Positions 46,816 to 56,347 of a DNA stretch of 64,000 nucleotides are shown here, piece by piece. Each line of letters opens with the position of its first letter. Position 1 is the first letter of the stretch. A program made the translations under genes and the position numbers. The stretch spans positions 2,542,001 to 2,606,000 of the forward strand of contig NZ_CP022315.1 in NCBI RefSeq assembly GCF_002216775.1. The letters are read 5' to 3'. This stretch comes from Virgibacillus phasianinus. GTDB taxonomy: Bacteria; Bacillota; Bacilli; Bacillales; Amphibacillaceae. The notes beneath the pieces are model-generated. The model did not search any database, was not told the origin of the DNA, and saw only the letters and a program-made list of their open reading frames with translations.

Positions 46816-46844
46816 TTTTCAAAATGTGATGAACTATGTATAAT
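46816..46844 (+). promoter_or_regulatory. promoter of the ribU leader
   Basis: TTTTCA (46816-46821), 17-base spacer, perfect TATAAT (46839-46844), about 27 bases before the riboswitch. Confidence 0.6.
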
Positions 46845-46870
46845 AACAGTAACAATGATATATCGATTCT

Positions 46871-47009
46871 ATCTTCGGGGCAGGGTGTGATTCCCGACCG
46901 ACGGTGTTGAACAGATATTGTTCTGAGTCCGTGACCCGCAATGCATATGCATTGCGGCTGACCTGGTGGAAATCCGGGACCGACAGTTAAAGTCTGGATG
47001 GGAGAAGAT
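46871..47009 (+). ncRNA. FMN riboswitch (RFN element)
   Basis: The conserved RFN core is present: CTTCGGGGCAGGGTG at the 5' side, CCCGACCGACGGT, a variable hairpin built on CCGCAATGCATATGCATTGCGG, then GGTGGAAATCCGGGACCGAC and GTCTGGATGGGAGAAGAT at the 3' side. It precedes the riboflavin transporter gene. Flavin mononucleotide binding should shut expression by favouring the downstream terminator. Confidence 0.95.
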
Positions 47010-47058
47010 TATAAAGCTGAAACAGATGCAAAAGCATCTTTATTTTCCTGTGATTATA

Positions 47059-47094
47059 ATCCCTGAAGCCGTAAAAGGTTTTGGGGATTTTTAT
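47059..47094 (+). terminator. riboswitch-controlled terminator
   Basis: A 13-bp stem with three G-T pairs (47059-47071 with about 47078-47090), followed by TTTATTG. It lies between the FMN aptamer and ribU, the expected expression platform. Confidence 0.75.
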
Positions 47095-47178
47095 TGTATG
47101 TATAGTTTTTCTACAGGAAAACAGGCTTATCCTTCATCACGAGATATAGGATTGATACACAGATGAAGGAGGAGATTG

Positions 47179-47760
47179 ATGATGCAACAATCATCGCGTT
47201 TAGTTAAATTAATTATTCTGGCACTACTGGGGACAATATCGCTATTATTATTTTTCTTGAACTTTCCAATCCCATTTTTACCGCCATATCTAAAAATCGA
47301 TTTCAGTGAGGTTCCCGCACTTATTGCTGCGTTAATTTTCTCACCGCTTGCCGGGGTCCTGGTGGAGGCAATTAAGAACCTTTTATACTTGGTTGTTTCC
47401 GGAGCAGGCGATCCAATAGGTGTTGCTGCCAACTTTTTAGCCGGTGTCTTGTTTATCGTTCCAGTCGCTATGCTTTATCATAAATATAAAGGTGTGAAAA
47501 GTATTGTTTCCGGATTGGTAACTGGTACCATCATTATGGCAGCTGGTATGAGTATATTGAACTATTTTGTGATATTGCCAGCGTATGCATGGTTTATCGG
47601 GGCTCCTGGAATGGCAGAAAGCACTGCAAAATCAGTTGCAGTATTTGCGGGAGTATTACCATTCAGCGTTATTAAAGGAGTAATTATTGGAATGTTATTT
47701 GTTCCTCTATTTATTAAAATGCACAGATGGATTGAACAAAAGAGAACAAATTTCATATAA
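47179..47760 (+). CDS. ribU: RibU, riboflavin ECF transporter S component
   Basis: Membrane substrate-binding subunit for riboflavin uptake, about 193 residues, with about six hydrophobic helices. AAGGAGG lies 6 or 9 bases before the adjacent ATGs at 47179 and 47182. Family phrases: LKIDFSEVPALIAALIFSPLAGV and GDPIGVAANFLAGVLF. The FMN riboswitch upstream fixes the substrate as riboflavin. The ECF energising module lies elsewhere. Confidence 0.93.
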   Translation: MMQQSSRLVKLIILALLGTISLLLFFLNFPIPFLPPYLKIDFSEVPALIAALIFSPLAGVLVEAIKNLLYLVVSGAGDPIGVAANFLAGVLFIVPVAMLYHKYKGVKSIVSGLVTGTIIMAAGMSILNYFVILPAYAWFIGAPGMAESTAKSVAVFAGVLPFSVIKGVIIGMLFVPLFIKMHRWIEQKRTNFI

Positions 47761-47776
47761 AATATTGAATTACCGT

Positions 47777-47821
47777 ACCCCCTCGATTGATTGTACTAAT
47801 CAAAAAAGGGGGTGCTTTTTT
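47777..47821 (+). terminator. terminator after ribU
   Basis: Stem ACCCCCT (47777-47783) with AGGGGGT (47807-47813), then GCTTTTTT. Confidence 0.8.
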
Positions 47822-47991
47822 ACGGTGAAAATATTCCTAAGCTTAGGAATATAGTCAGGGATGTTATTTATTTTTGTTTTTGGTATACTAACTAGTGGTT
47901 TTTCAAGTAGGACATAGTTAATCGCTTTTGATACATCGCTTGCAATTCAAATTGATTGATTATTAACACAAAAATAGAAGAGGTGATTACT

Positions 47992-49611
47992 ATGGCACAA
48001 AAAAATGGAAATGGTAAATTTAAACGGCAATTAAGTACGCTTGATTTAACCTTTCTTGGAATCGGTTCCATTATAGGATCCGGCTGGCTTTATGCAGCAG
48101 CAACTGCTTCTGAGTACGCAGGGCCATATGCATGGATTTCCTGGGTGATTGGAGCGGCAATTATCTTATTGATTGGCATGGTTTACTCCGAATTAGGAGC
48201 CGCAATGCCTGTTACAGGAGGATTTGTTCGTTACCCTGACTTCACACATGGTTCTGTTGTGGGATTTCTGATTGGATTCATTTCGATGTTGGCCTACTCT
48301 GCGGTTGTAAGTATTGAAGCACAGGCCGTAAGAGGTTATTTAGAATATTGGTTTGATGGTTTGGGGAACACGGATGGCTCACCTACAGTGGGAGGATTTG
48401 CAGTCCAGATCGGTTTAATTCTAGTCTTTTTCCTATTGAATTATTGGAGTGTAAACTTCTTTGGAAAGGCGAATACAATTCTTACTGTATTCAAATTCAT
48501 TGTACCATTAATTATTATTACAGCGCTCTTTATGCACATGGATCCATCTAATTTTGAACTAATGCAAGGAGCAGATCCAGGCGGTGCAAAGGGCATTTTT
48601 GCAGCAGTAACTGGGGCAGGGATTGTTTTTGCCTTTAACGGTTTCCGTCAACCGATTGAATTTGCCGGTGAAGCGAAAAATCCGGAAAGAGGAATTCCGT
48701 TATCTATCCTTATCTCAGTGGTCATCGGCCTGATTATTTACATGCTATTGCAAATCGCTTATATAGGTGCGGTACCGGCGGACATGTTAGCAAATGGTGG
48801 CTGGAGTGCACTTCACTTTGATTCACCATGGGCTGATTTGGCTGCAGCGATGGGACTTGTATGGTTAGCAAACCTAGTCTTAATAGACGCTGTTATTTCT
48901 CCATCGGCTACTGGTAATATTTATTTTTCTGCAACAGCACGTTCATTGTTCGCTTGGGCGAAAAACGGCTATTTCTTTAAGGTATTTCAAAAAGTTGATC
49001 CTAAAACAGGCTTGCCGCGGGCAGCATTATGGTTAACATTATTCCTGGCAATCGTCTGGATGACTCCTTCACGTTTTCAGGCGTGGGAAGATTTAGTTGA
49101 CGCGAGTACTTCAGCTAAAGCGTTAACATTTGTGGTTGGTCCTGTATCGTTAATGGCGCTGCGTTATCAGAAGCCTGATTTACAACGGCCATTTTTGTTA
49201 AAGGCAGCACACTTTTTAACGCCATTAGCATTTATCGCTGCGACATTGGTTGTTTACTGGAGTCAATGGAAGGTTATCTCGTTCCTTATTCCAATAATTG
49301 TCGTGTCACTCATTTTATATCTGATTTTTGCATATCAAAATAAATCATTTACAAAAGATAAAGTGAAAAGCCATTTTAATTCGGCATGGTGGTTAATCGG
49401 GTATTACATCTATTTGATGGTCATGTCGTATATCGGAAGTTATGGTCCCATGGAGGATCATATTCTCCCTGCCCCATGGGATACGGTTGTAACAGCAATT
49501 GGCGCGCTCATCTTTTATTACTGGGGCGTTAAAGCGGCACTTGCCGAACCACGTATCGAAACCGATGATGTAGACGAAACCGAATACCAAAAACAACATA
49601 AAAATGACTAA
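47992..49611 (+). CDS. APC-superfamily amino-acid permease
   Basis: A 539-residue transporter with about 12-14 helices; ATG at 47992 after GAGGTGAT. The first helix holds the substrate-site motif GIGSIIGSGWLYA, followed by PVTGGFVRYPDFTHG and FAFNGFRQPIEFAGEAKNPE, family marks of APC transporters. I recall B. subtilis YveA, an aspartate:proton symporter, as similar, but substrate is not certain. The C-terminus is acidic. Monocistronic, next to a repeat-rich region. Confidence 0.8.
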   Translation: MAQKNGNGKFKRQLSTLDLTFLGIGSIIGSGWLYAAATASEYAGPYAWISWVIGAAIILLIGMVYSELGAAMPVTGGFVRYPDFTHGSVVGFLIGFISMLAYSAVVSIEAQAVRGYLEYWFDGLGNTDGSPTVGGFAVQIGLILVFFLLNYWSVNFFGKANTILTVFKFIVPLIIITALFMHMDPSNFELMQGADPGGAKGIFAAVTGAGIVFAFNGFRQPIEFAGEAKNPERGIPLSILISVVIGLIIYMLLQIAYIGAVPADMLANGGWSALHFDSPWADLAAAMGLVWLANLVLIDAVISPSATGNIYFSATARSLFAWAKNGYFFKVFQKVDPKTGLPRAALWLTLFLAIVWMTPSRFQAWEDLVDASTSAKALTFVVGPVSLMALRYQKPDLQRPFLLKAAHFLTPLAFIAATLVVYWSQWKVISFLIPIIVVSLILYLIFAYQNKSFTKDKVKSHFNSAWWLIGYYIYLMVMSYIGSYGPMEDHILPAPWDTVVTAIGALIFYYWGVKAALAEPRIETDDVDETEYQKQHKND

Positions 49612-49618
49612 CAAAAAG

Positions 49619-50431
49619 AGGCTGAGACAAAAGTGATTCAGTCATGGAGAAATCCGAACTATGATTCCAAATTCTTTAATTAGAATTTGGATTAGTTCGG
49701 ATATTTTTCTTGGCTGTTTTTGTAAACCTTACAGAGAATTATCCATAAACTACGACGTAACTATAAGAGTGTAAGTCCACCGCTACGGGCTTTCCGTGGG
49801 CTCGCGCTGAGCCTGCTAGGGTAGCAAAGATGAGGCCACTGAAAAAGGTAAAATGTAGTACAAAATAGGTGGATCTATCATCGCATCTTGAATATACTGC
49901 GCTTTCCGCGGGCGAGTGTCGAGTCTCCTCGGACTGCCGTCCTCCGGGGTCTCGCCGATCTCTCACTTCCCGCAGGAGTCTCCGTATATTCAAGATGCTA
50001 GGTGAAGGTCAAAAGCTAATATTAAAATCCACCACTTTTCAGTGCCTATCACTTTACGAAGCAGGTCTTCCGACTGGGGCTATTCACGCAGGAATTAACT
50101 GTCTGGAGCGTAAGACACTATCGTGATAGGGGATAAACCATGTAATACTGTTGCCAAGTACATATTAGCGGAGGAAAAACGCGGAGACTCCTGTGGGAGC
50201 AGAAGCCTCGATGAGACCCCGGAGAGCGTAAGCTCGAGGAGGCTCATCAGCTGCCCACGGAAAGCGCAGTGTTTTTCCGCAGCGGTCGCTGGACCATCAA
50301 ACATGATTTTTAGTTATGTCGCTATTTTTATCAACAGCGAATTAGATCCGACTATTGAGAAATTAACGTTTTAAACTGTCTATCCTGTGATTGTTCGTCT
50401 TTGAGTCAAACATTTTAGTTATGTCCCAGCC
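49619..50431. repeat. composite repeat with GGCTG(A/G)GACA termini, copy 2
   Basis: Left end GGCTGAGACAAAAG, right end TTTTAGTTATGTCCCAGCCC; the ends are inverted repeats of each other. Inside lie the 26-bp block 49789-49814 shared with 31580, an inner palindrome bounded by GCATCTTGAATATA (49883-49896) and TATATTCAAGATGC (49985-49998), and a second GC-rich inverted unit at about 50172-50285. Short frames in it are not genes. It fills nearly all of the gap between the permease and the DksA-like gene. Confidence 0.6.
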
Positions 50432-50530
50432 CCTTTTCTAAAAGATTAGAAAGTACAAATGAAAATATGTCTAGCGCAAGCGCCCAGCAAATAGATCGCT
50501 AAACGGGCGATTCCGCTTTACTAATTCTTT

Positions 50531-50875
50531 TTATGCTTCTTCAACTAAAATAGTTGCGGTTGGTTCGGCTTCAAGGCGTTCTTCTGGAATTGGCTTTCCG
50601 GAAATTTCACTCACACCGTACGTGCCGTTTTCCATTCGTTCCAGTGCATCATTTATTTCCTTCAGCTGGTCTCTTTTTTCCTGCTTCATGCCGGCATCCC
50701 GCTCTTGTTCAAATTGTTCTGTTCCCATATCTGCGGGGTGGTTATCATAATCAGCTAATTCGCTCGCTGACTCGTTTGGACCTTGATGACCATCTTGTTC
50801 TAATTGGTCTTCTAGATCATGTTTCATATCTAGTAATCTGTTCTTAAAGTGTTCTAACCTTTTTGCACTCAACAT
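50531..50875 (-). CDS. short DksA/TraR (YteA-like) protein
   Basis: A 114-residue protein related to YteA/YocK: helical N-terminus (LEHFKNRLLDMKHDLEDQL), LADYDNHPADMGTEQFEQERD, then GTYGVSEISGKPIPEERLEAEPTA. In the family the last region is often GICxxSGKxI with cysteines; here both positions lack cysteine, so no zinc finger. It ends soon after TATILVE, lacking the long C-terminal part of YteA. ATG at 50875 with GGAG upstream. A stress-linked role is likely by family. Confidence 0.75.
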   Translation of the reverse strand: MLSAKRLEHFKNRLLDMKHDLEDQLEQDGHQGPNESASELADYDNHPADMGTEQFEQERDAGMKQEKRDQLKEINDALERMENGTYGVSEISGKPIPEERLEAEPTATILVEEA

Positions 50876-50899
50876 GGAATTCTCCTTTCAGAACTAAAA

Positions 50900-51283
50900 T
50901 TACTTATTCGGTACAACACCGATGGTACACCGGGATAAGCAGATGAGCGTTTCATTTTCGTTAGTTATCCTGACTTCGTACACCATGGTTGATTTACCGA
51001 CATGTACGGGTCTCGCTTTTGCTGTAACCGTACCCTCACGTTTACTTTTAATATGATTGGCATTAATTTCCAAACCAAACACGCTATAGGCGTCCGGGTC
51101 AACATTCATAGTGGCACCGATACTTGCCGCCGATTCAGCAAGCGCTACACTTGCACCACCGTGCAAAAAACCGGCAGGCTGTTTGGTACGATGATCTACA
51201 GGCATTGTCATAACGATCAAATCTTTATCTGCAGATTGTGTTTCAATTCCTAATGTTTCCATTAACGTATTTGTGAAATCCAA
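50900..51283 (-). CDS. menI: YuxO/MenI hotdog thioesterase
   Basis: Acyl-CoA thioesterase of 127 residues, hotdog fold, with the catalytic region QPAGFLHGGASVALAESAAS (glutamate in ALAES). Members next to men genes hydrolyse 1,4-dihydroxy-2-naphthoyl-CoA in menaquinone synthesis, and it lies 12 bases from menA on the same strand, so that role fits. ATG at 51283. Confidence 0.85.
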   Translation of the reverse strand: MDFTNTLMETLGIETQSADKDLIVMTMPVDHRTKQPAGFLHGGASVALAESAASIGATMNVDPDAYSVFGLEINANHIKSKREGTVTAKARPVHVGKSTMVYEVRITNENETLICLSRCTIGVVPNK

Positions 51284-51295
51284 CCATCATCACCC

Positions 51296-52213
51296 CTAAA
51301 ACAGTTTATTTAATAAAAGGGAAACACCCATTAATAAACCGTAGATTGTATTTGTTTTACCAGTTAACACCATTGCTGGCATCATTTCAATTGGTTTTGT
51401 TTTTCCTTTGAACTTCTGGATTACTTCCACTGCGATTTTACCGCTGAAAAATACCACCAATGACCATAATGGAAGTAGATCAACAACGATGTAATAAAGC
51501 GTCAATGCATATGAAATAATAAATAAAATGCCTAGCAAAGTTACCGCATTTTTTCGACCCAGCAGAATAGCAACCGTTTTTCGTCCGTTTAATTTATCGC
51601 CATCCAGGTCACGAATATTATTAGATAGCATGATACAACCAATGAAAATGGCGATTGGAATAGAAATCCAAATAATTTCTAATGTAATATGTGCGGTTTG
51701 AATGTAATAACTGATTCCGATAATAACGGTTCCCATGAAAAAGCCGGAAAAGATTTCGCCTAACGGTGTATATGCGATTGGATATGGCCCTCCAGTATAT
51801 AAATATCCGAATAACATACAAATTAAACCAATCACGGCTATCCAAAAAGTTGACTCCAGGCAAATGTACACACCAAGCAGTGCAGCGATACCAAAAAATG
51901 TTAGTGCCAGACGCAGGACAGTTTTTGGTGCAATACCATCACGAACAATTGTCCCGCCGATACCGACAGACTCTTCGTTATCGAGGCCACGCGTAAAGTC
52001 AAAGTACTCATTAAACATATTTGTAGCCGATTGAATAAGAATGGATGCTATCATCATGGCTAAAAATAATAAAATATGAAAAGACCCTTCATTAAGGGCA
52101 AACATTGTGCCGACAAATACTGGTATAAACGATGCGGTAAGCGTATGCGGGCGCAGTAATCGCCACCATATTTGAAATCCGGGTTTTTCATTTAAAGCTT
52201 GTTTGATTTCCAT
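51296..52213 (-). CDS. menA: MenA, DHNA polyprenyltransferase
   Basis: Integral membrane UbiA-family enzyme of 305 residues that attaches the prenyl tail to 1,4-dihydroxy-2-naphthoate. Eight or nine helices. Both aspartate motifs are present: NMFNEYFDFTRGLDNEES and NNIRDLDGDKLNGRKT. ATG at 52213 after GGAGAG. It is divergent from the menF-menD-menH operon; together with menI it forms the other half of the pathway set. Confidence 0.92.
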   Translation of the reverse strand: MEIKQALNEKPGFQIWWRLLRPHTLTASFIPVFVGTMFALNEGSFHILLFLAMMIASILIQSATNMFNEYFDFTRGLDNEESVGIGGTIVRDGIAPKTVLRLALTFFGIAALLGVYICLESTFWIAVIGLICMLFGYLYTGGPYPIAYTPLGEIFSGFFMGTVIIGISYYIQTAHITLEIIWISIPIAIFIGCIMLSNNIRDLDGDKLNGRKTVAILLGRKNAVTLLGILFIISYALTLYYIVVDLLPLWSLVVFFSGKIAVEVIQKFKGKTKPIEMMPAMVLTGKTNTIYGLLMGVSLLLNKLF

Positions 52214-52321
52214 CTTTGTTCTCTCCTCAAAATTAGTGCAATATCACATTAAGTTTAGGCAATTCGCCATAGGGTGTCAATCGACAAATGCTGCGATAAT
52301 GATGAAAAATGGTTCCTTTTC

Positions 52322-52350
52322 TTGAGAAACCGGGAAAAAGAGAATAAAAT
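52322..52350 (+). promoter_or_regulatory. sigma-A-type promoter for menF
   Basis: TTGAGA (52322-52327), 17-base spacer, TAAAAT (52345-52350), about 47 bases before menF. Confidence 0.5.
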
Positions 52351-52396
52351 AGAATAGTGTATGCACAAGTGTACCGCAAGACGGAGGTTTATATAA

Positions 52397-53782
52397 ATGA
52401 TTGAAACAAAGGAAGAAATTATTGAATCAACGCTTAATCATGCCAAAAATAAAACATTAAGTACTAATCATATACAATTAGTCAGTATTACAGAAAAAAT
52501 TGACACGGTTAATCCGCTTCATTTTTTTGAAGCAGCAAAGCAATTACAGGTAAATCGGACCTTCTGGTGCAGTACTGCAGAAGATTTCTTGATGGTTGGT
52601 GTTGGGAATACGTATGAAATTGAAGCGACAGATAATCGCTTTCAGGAAACAGATGAACAATGGAACAGAATAAAACAAGAAGCAATCATACATGATCCGT
52701 TTCAACAGCCAGGAACAGGTTTGGTTGTAATGGGTGGGATGTCATTTGACCCTAAAAAAGAACGTACATCATTATGGGAGAACTTTTCCGAAAGTGCGTT
52801 TATTGTTCCTGCTTACACGCTGACGAAATATAAGGAAACCTATTATTTTACAATAAACGTTCAGATATCAAGCCATGATCAGGTTAGTATGCTTGCAAAA
52901 GAAATCAATGAAAGTCGTCATGTATTGTTAAAGCAGTCGGAAAAAATGCCGATAAAAACGAAAATTGCTGATAAATATGAAATAGCTCCAGAAAAATGGA
53001 AAGAAACAGTTGTTGAGGCAACCAATCAAATCAAGACAAGCAATCTTGAAAAAATAGTCCTGTCAAGAGAGGTACAGATTAAATTAAACAAGAAGGCAGA
53101 AATTACTGCTGTCCTGGATGACCTGTTAGCGACGCAAACAAATAGTTTTGTGTTTGCTTTTGAACATGGAGAGGATTGTTTCGTTGGTGCTACTCCTGAA
53201 CGACTGATAAAAATCCAAAATGAAAAACTGTTGTCTACTTGTCTTGCTGGAACTGCACCAAGAGGTCAAACGCCGGAAGAGGATGAGGCATTTGCTAACC
53301 AGTTGTACAATGATGAAAAAAATCGCAGTGAACATGATTTTGTGGTGAAAATGATCAAACAAGCAATTCGCCCTTATAGTGCTAATATAGAAGTTCCAAA
53401 TGAACCAATTATCTATCCATTGAAAAACCTGCAGCATTTGTACACACCTGTTACGGCAACAGTAAGGCAGGATGTAAGTATTTTTGATATTATTGGAAAG
53501 CTACATCCCACACCAGCGCTTGGTGGTGTTCCAAGACAGGCATCACTGCAATTTATCCGTGAGCATGAGCTGCTGGACAGAGGCTGGTACGGTGCTCCAG
53601 TAGGCTGGATAGATCACAATAACAACAGTGAGTTTGCTGTTGCGATTCGTTCTGGCCTGATAAAAGGTGATACAGCATCATTATTTGCTGGGTGCGGGGT
53701 AGTAAAAGATTCTGACCCAGAAGCAGAATATGAAGAAACCAATATTAAATTAGTACCAATGCTGTCGGTCTTAGGGGGATAA
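52397..53782 (+). CDS. menF: MenF, isochorismate synthase
   Basis: Chorismate-to-isochorismate isomerase of 461 residues, first enzyme of the menaquinone branch. Chorismate-binding domain in the C-terminal 270 residues: KIVLSREV, GATPERLIKI, LAGTAPRG, SEHDFVVKMI, HPTPALGGVPR and the end AGCGVVKDSDPEAEYEET. ATG after ACGGAGG. It heads the operon with menD two bases behind. Confidence 0.93.
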   Translation: MIETKEEIIESTLNHAKNKTLSTNHIQLVSITEKIDTVNPLHFFEAAKQLQVNRTFWCSTAEDFLMVGVGNTYEIEATDNRFQETDEQWNRIKQEAIIHDPFQQPGTGLVVMGGMSFDPKKERTSLWENFSESAFIVPAYTLTKYKETYYFTINVQISSHDQVSMLAKEINESRHVLLKQSEKMPIKTKIADKYEIAPEKWKETVVEATNQIKTSNLEKIVLSREVQIKLNKKAEITAVLDDLLATQTNSFVFAFEHGEDCFVGATPERLIKIQNEKLLSTCLAGTAPRGQTPEEDEAFANQLYNDEKNRSEHDFVVKMIKQAIRPYSANIEVPNEPIIYPLKNLQHLYTPVTATVRQDVSIFDIIGKLHPTPALGGVPRQASLQFIREHELLDRGWYGAPVGWIDHNNNSEFAVAIRSGLIKGDTASLFAGCGVVKDSDPEAEYEETNIKLVPMLSVLGG

Positions 53783-53784
53783 AT

Positions 53785-55524
53785 ATGGATCACACAGAAG
53801 CTTTAACACGGTATACCGCAAATTTTATTGATGAATTGGCAAAGAGCGGTCTTAAGGAGGTAGTTATCTCACCAGGGTCCAGATCGACGCCACTTGCCAT
53901 GACTGTCATGGAGCATCCAGAGATGAAGCAATGGATTGTAATTGATGAGCGTTCAGCTGCTTTTTTTGCATTAGGGATGGCCAAGCAATTAAAGAGGCCA
54001 ATTGCAATTATTTGTACATCTGGAACTGCGGCAGCTAATTATTTCCCAGCGATTGTTGAGGCATTTGCAAGCAGGGTTCCACTAGTTGTTTTAACAGCAG
54101 ATCGTCCACACGAATTGCGAGATGTTGGAGCACCACAATCGATTGATCAACTAAAATTATACGGAAACTATGTCAAATGGTTTCATGAAATGTCATTGCC
54201 AGATAATGATCAAAAGATACTTGACTACGCACGAAATAAGGCGTCAAGGGCTGTTCACACAGCAAGCGAGGGGAATGCCGGGCCAGTTCATTTAAATCTG
54301 CCATTTCGTGAACCATTGATTCCGGATTTTTCGCTTGAGAATTTATGGGGGAGTTACAATCATTCTAAGCAACTTTCAGCGGTTGATGGTAGAAAACGTA
54401 TTGATCAAGAACAATTAGCTGTGCTAACGGATCATTTAAATCAGAAAAAACGTGGATTAATTGTTTGCGGACCGCAAATCAACGGGGAATTTGCTGAGGC
54501 TGTGACATCATTAGCTTCGAAATGGCAGTTGCCGGTGTTGGCTGATCCTTTATCACAGGTAAGGGCTGGCCAGCATCATAAGGACGTGGTGATTGAAGGG
54601 TATGACGCTTTTTTACGAAGTGAAACAATAAGAAAAGAAATGAAACCGGACTTTATTATTCGCTTTGGGGCGATGCCTGTTTCAAAGCCTTATCTTTTTT
54701 TCGTGAAAGACCACGCTAATGTTGAGCAGTACATTGTTGAAGAACATGCGGGCTACAGAGAACCGGCTGGAAACAAGACTGAATTTATCTATGCTGATTC
54801 CAAACTACTCTGTGAAGACCTTTTGGCAATGGATATTGAGCCAGACTTCGACGTTAAATGGCTGGAGAATTGGCAGAAAATGAATCAAGTCGCGAAAAAG
54901 CATTTAATGAATGCCTCCCATCATGGAGCAGTGACAGAGGGTTCGGCAGTAAAGTATCTGATGGAAGTTATTCCAGATGAAAGTACTCTTTATGTAGGAA
55001 ATAGCATGGCAGTACGCGATTTGGATACATTTTTTATGACTACACCAAAACATATATCTATTTTAGCTAACCGCGGTGCAAATGGAATTGATGGGATGGT
55101 ATCAAGCGGCCTTGGTGCCGCTGCAACTGGTAAGCCCACAACTTTATTGTTAGGTGACCTATCTTTCTTCCATGATATGAATGGGTTATTGGCTGCAAAA
55201 CATTATGCGATTAATTTGACGATAGTATTAGTCAATAATGATGGTGGCGGTATTTTTTCTTTCCTACCGCAGCAGCAACAAAAGAATCAATTTGAATTAT
55301 TATTTGGAACCCCGCATGGTCTTGATTTTTCACATGCGATTAACATGTATGGCGGACAACACCAGGTGGTGACAAATGAAAAAGATATGGAAAATGCATT
55401 GTTTGCGAGTTATCAATATGAAGGATTATCTGTTGTTGAAATAAGAACAGATCGGACTAGCAATATGGAATGGCACCGTGAGCAGTGGATGAAAATTGAA
55501 GCAGAGCTGTTAAAAGGCGAGTGA
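53785..55524 (+). CDS. menD: MenD, SEPHCHC synthase
   Basis: Thiamine diphosphate-dependent enzyme of 579 residues that adds 2-oxoglutarate to isochorismate. Marks: VVISPGSRSTPLA, DERSAAFFALGMAK, CTSGTAAANYFPA and, for ThDP/metal binding, LLGDLSFFHDMNGL with VNNDGGGIFSFLP. ATG two bases after the menF stop, AGGGGG ribosome site inside the menF end. Normal length. Confidence 0.95.
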   Translation: MDHTEALTRYTANFIDELAKSGLKEVVISPGSRSTPLAMTVMEHPEMKQWIVIDERSAAFFALGMAKQLKRPIAIICTSGTAAANYFPAIVEAFASRVPLVVLTADRPHELRDVGAPQSIDQLKLYGNYVKWFHEMSLPDNDQKILDYARNKASRAVHTASEGNAGPVHLNLPFREPLIPDFSLENLWGSYNHSKQLSAVDGRKRIDQEQLAVLTDHLNQKKRGLIVCGPQINGEFAEAVTSLASKWQLPVLADPLSQVRAGQHHKDVVIEGYDAFLRSETIRKEMKPDFIIRFGAMPVSKPYLFFVKDHANVEQYIVEEHAGYREPAGNKTEFIYADSKLLCEDLLAMDIEPDFDVKWLENWQKMNQVAKKHLMNASHHGAVTEGSAVKYLMEVIPDESTLYVGNSMAVRDLDTFFMTTPKHISILANRGANGIDGMVSSGLGAAATGKPTTLLLGDLSFFHDMNGLLAAKHYAINLTIVLVNNDGGGIFSFLPQQQQKNQFELLFGTPHGLDFSHAINMYGGQHQVVTNEKDMENALFASYQYEGLSVVEIRTDRTSNMEWHREQWMKIEAELLKGE

Positions 55525-55528
55525 TCTT

Positions 55529-56347
55529 ATGTACTGTACAATTAATGAATCGGCTTACTGGTATGAAATTAGCGGACAAGGTGACAAAGTAATGCTTCTC
55601 CACGGGTTTACGGGGAGTTCTGCTACCTGGTCAAAGCTTGTTTCATTATTGGAGCATAACTATCAAGTCATAACTATTGACCTGCCAGGGCATGGTAAGA
55701 CAAAGGTTGATCAGCCAAAATCTATGGATGATTGCTGCAGTGATATAAAAACCCTTTTACAAGTACTGGCTATTAATATGGTTCACATGCTTGGCTATTC
55801 CATGGGTGGGAGAACGGCATTGTCATTTGCAATTGCATACCCTGACATGGTTCAATCCCTTGTGTTAGAAAGTGCTTCGGCAGGCCTTGAATCTAAAAAA
55901 GAGCGTACGGAAAGAAAAAGAAATGATTTGACCCTAGCACAAAAAATTATGGTTGAAGGAATAGAATCATTTGTTAATAACTGGGAGAACATTCCGCTTT
56001 TTGATTCACAAAAACAATTACCTGAGGCTGTCCGCAAGTCTATTAGAGAAGAGCGTTTATCCCAGCATAAGGAAGGGCTTGCCATGTCTTTGGCGCATAT
56101 GGGTAATGGTGTGCAGCCATCTTATTGGCAATGTCTTTCAACATTACAAATCCCTGTTTTATTAATCGCCGGTGAATGGGATTTAAAATTCATCAAATTG
56201 AATAAAGCCATGCGAGACCTGTTTCCAGAAGGTAATCTGATCATTGTGGAGAAAGCAGGTCATGCAATTCATATGGAACAATCCGATTTTTTTGGTAAAA
56301 TAGTAAGTGAGTTTTTTAGACAAAATGCAACTATGTACACAGAATGA
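55529..56347 (+). CDS. menH: MenH, SHCHC synthase (alpha/beta hydrolase)
   Basis: Alpha/beta-hydrolase of 272 residues that removes pyruvate from the MenD product. Catalytic triad: serine in MLGYSMGGRTAL, aspartate in IAGEWDLKF, histidine in EKAGHAIHMEQ; the oxyanion region is LLHGFTGSSATW. Four bases after menD. In B. subtilis menB follows here, but in this window a repeat element intervenes and menE comes next. Confidence 0.9.
   Translation: MYCTINESAYWYEISGQGDKVMLLHGFTGSSATWSKLVSLLEHNYQVITIDLPGHGKTKVDQPKSMDDCCSDIKTLLQVLAINMVHMLGYSMGGRTALSFAIAYPDMVQSLVLESASAGLESKKERTERKRNDLTLAQKIMVEGIESFVNNWENIPLFDSQKQLPEAVRKSIREERLSQHKEGLAMSLAHMGNGVQPSYWQCLSTLQIPVLLIAGEWDLKFIKLNKAMRDLFPEGNLIIVEKAGHAIHMEQSDFFGKIVSEFFRQNATMYTE

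Noticed and set aside
49739-50374. Arginine- and serine-rich reading frames on both strands
   Set aside because: They lie wholly in the composite inverted repeat, lack ribosome sites and overlap each other; such frames are a common false annotation in this repeat.
49619-50431. CRISPR array or insertion sequence
   Set aside because: No regular repeat-spacer pattern and no transposase frame; repeats are inverted and irregular.
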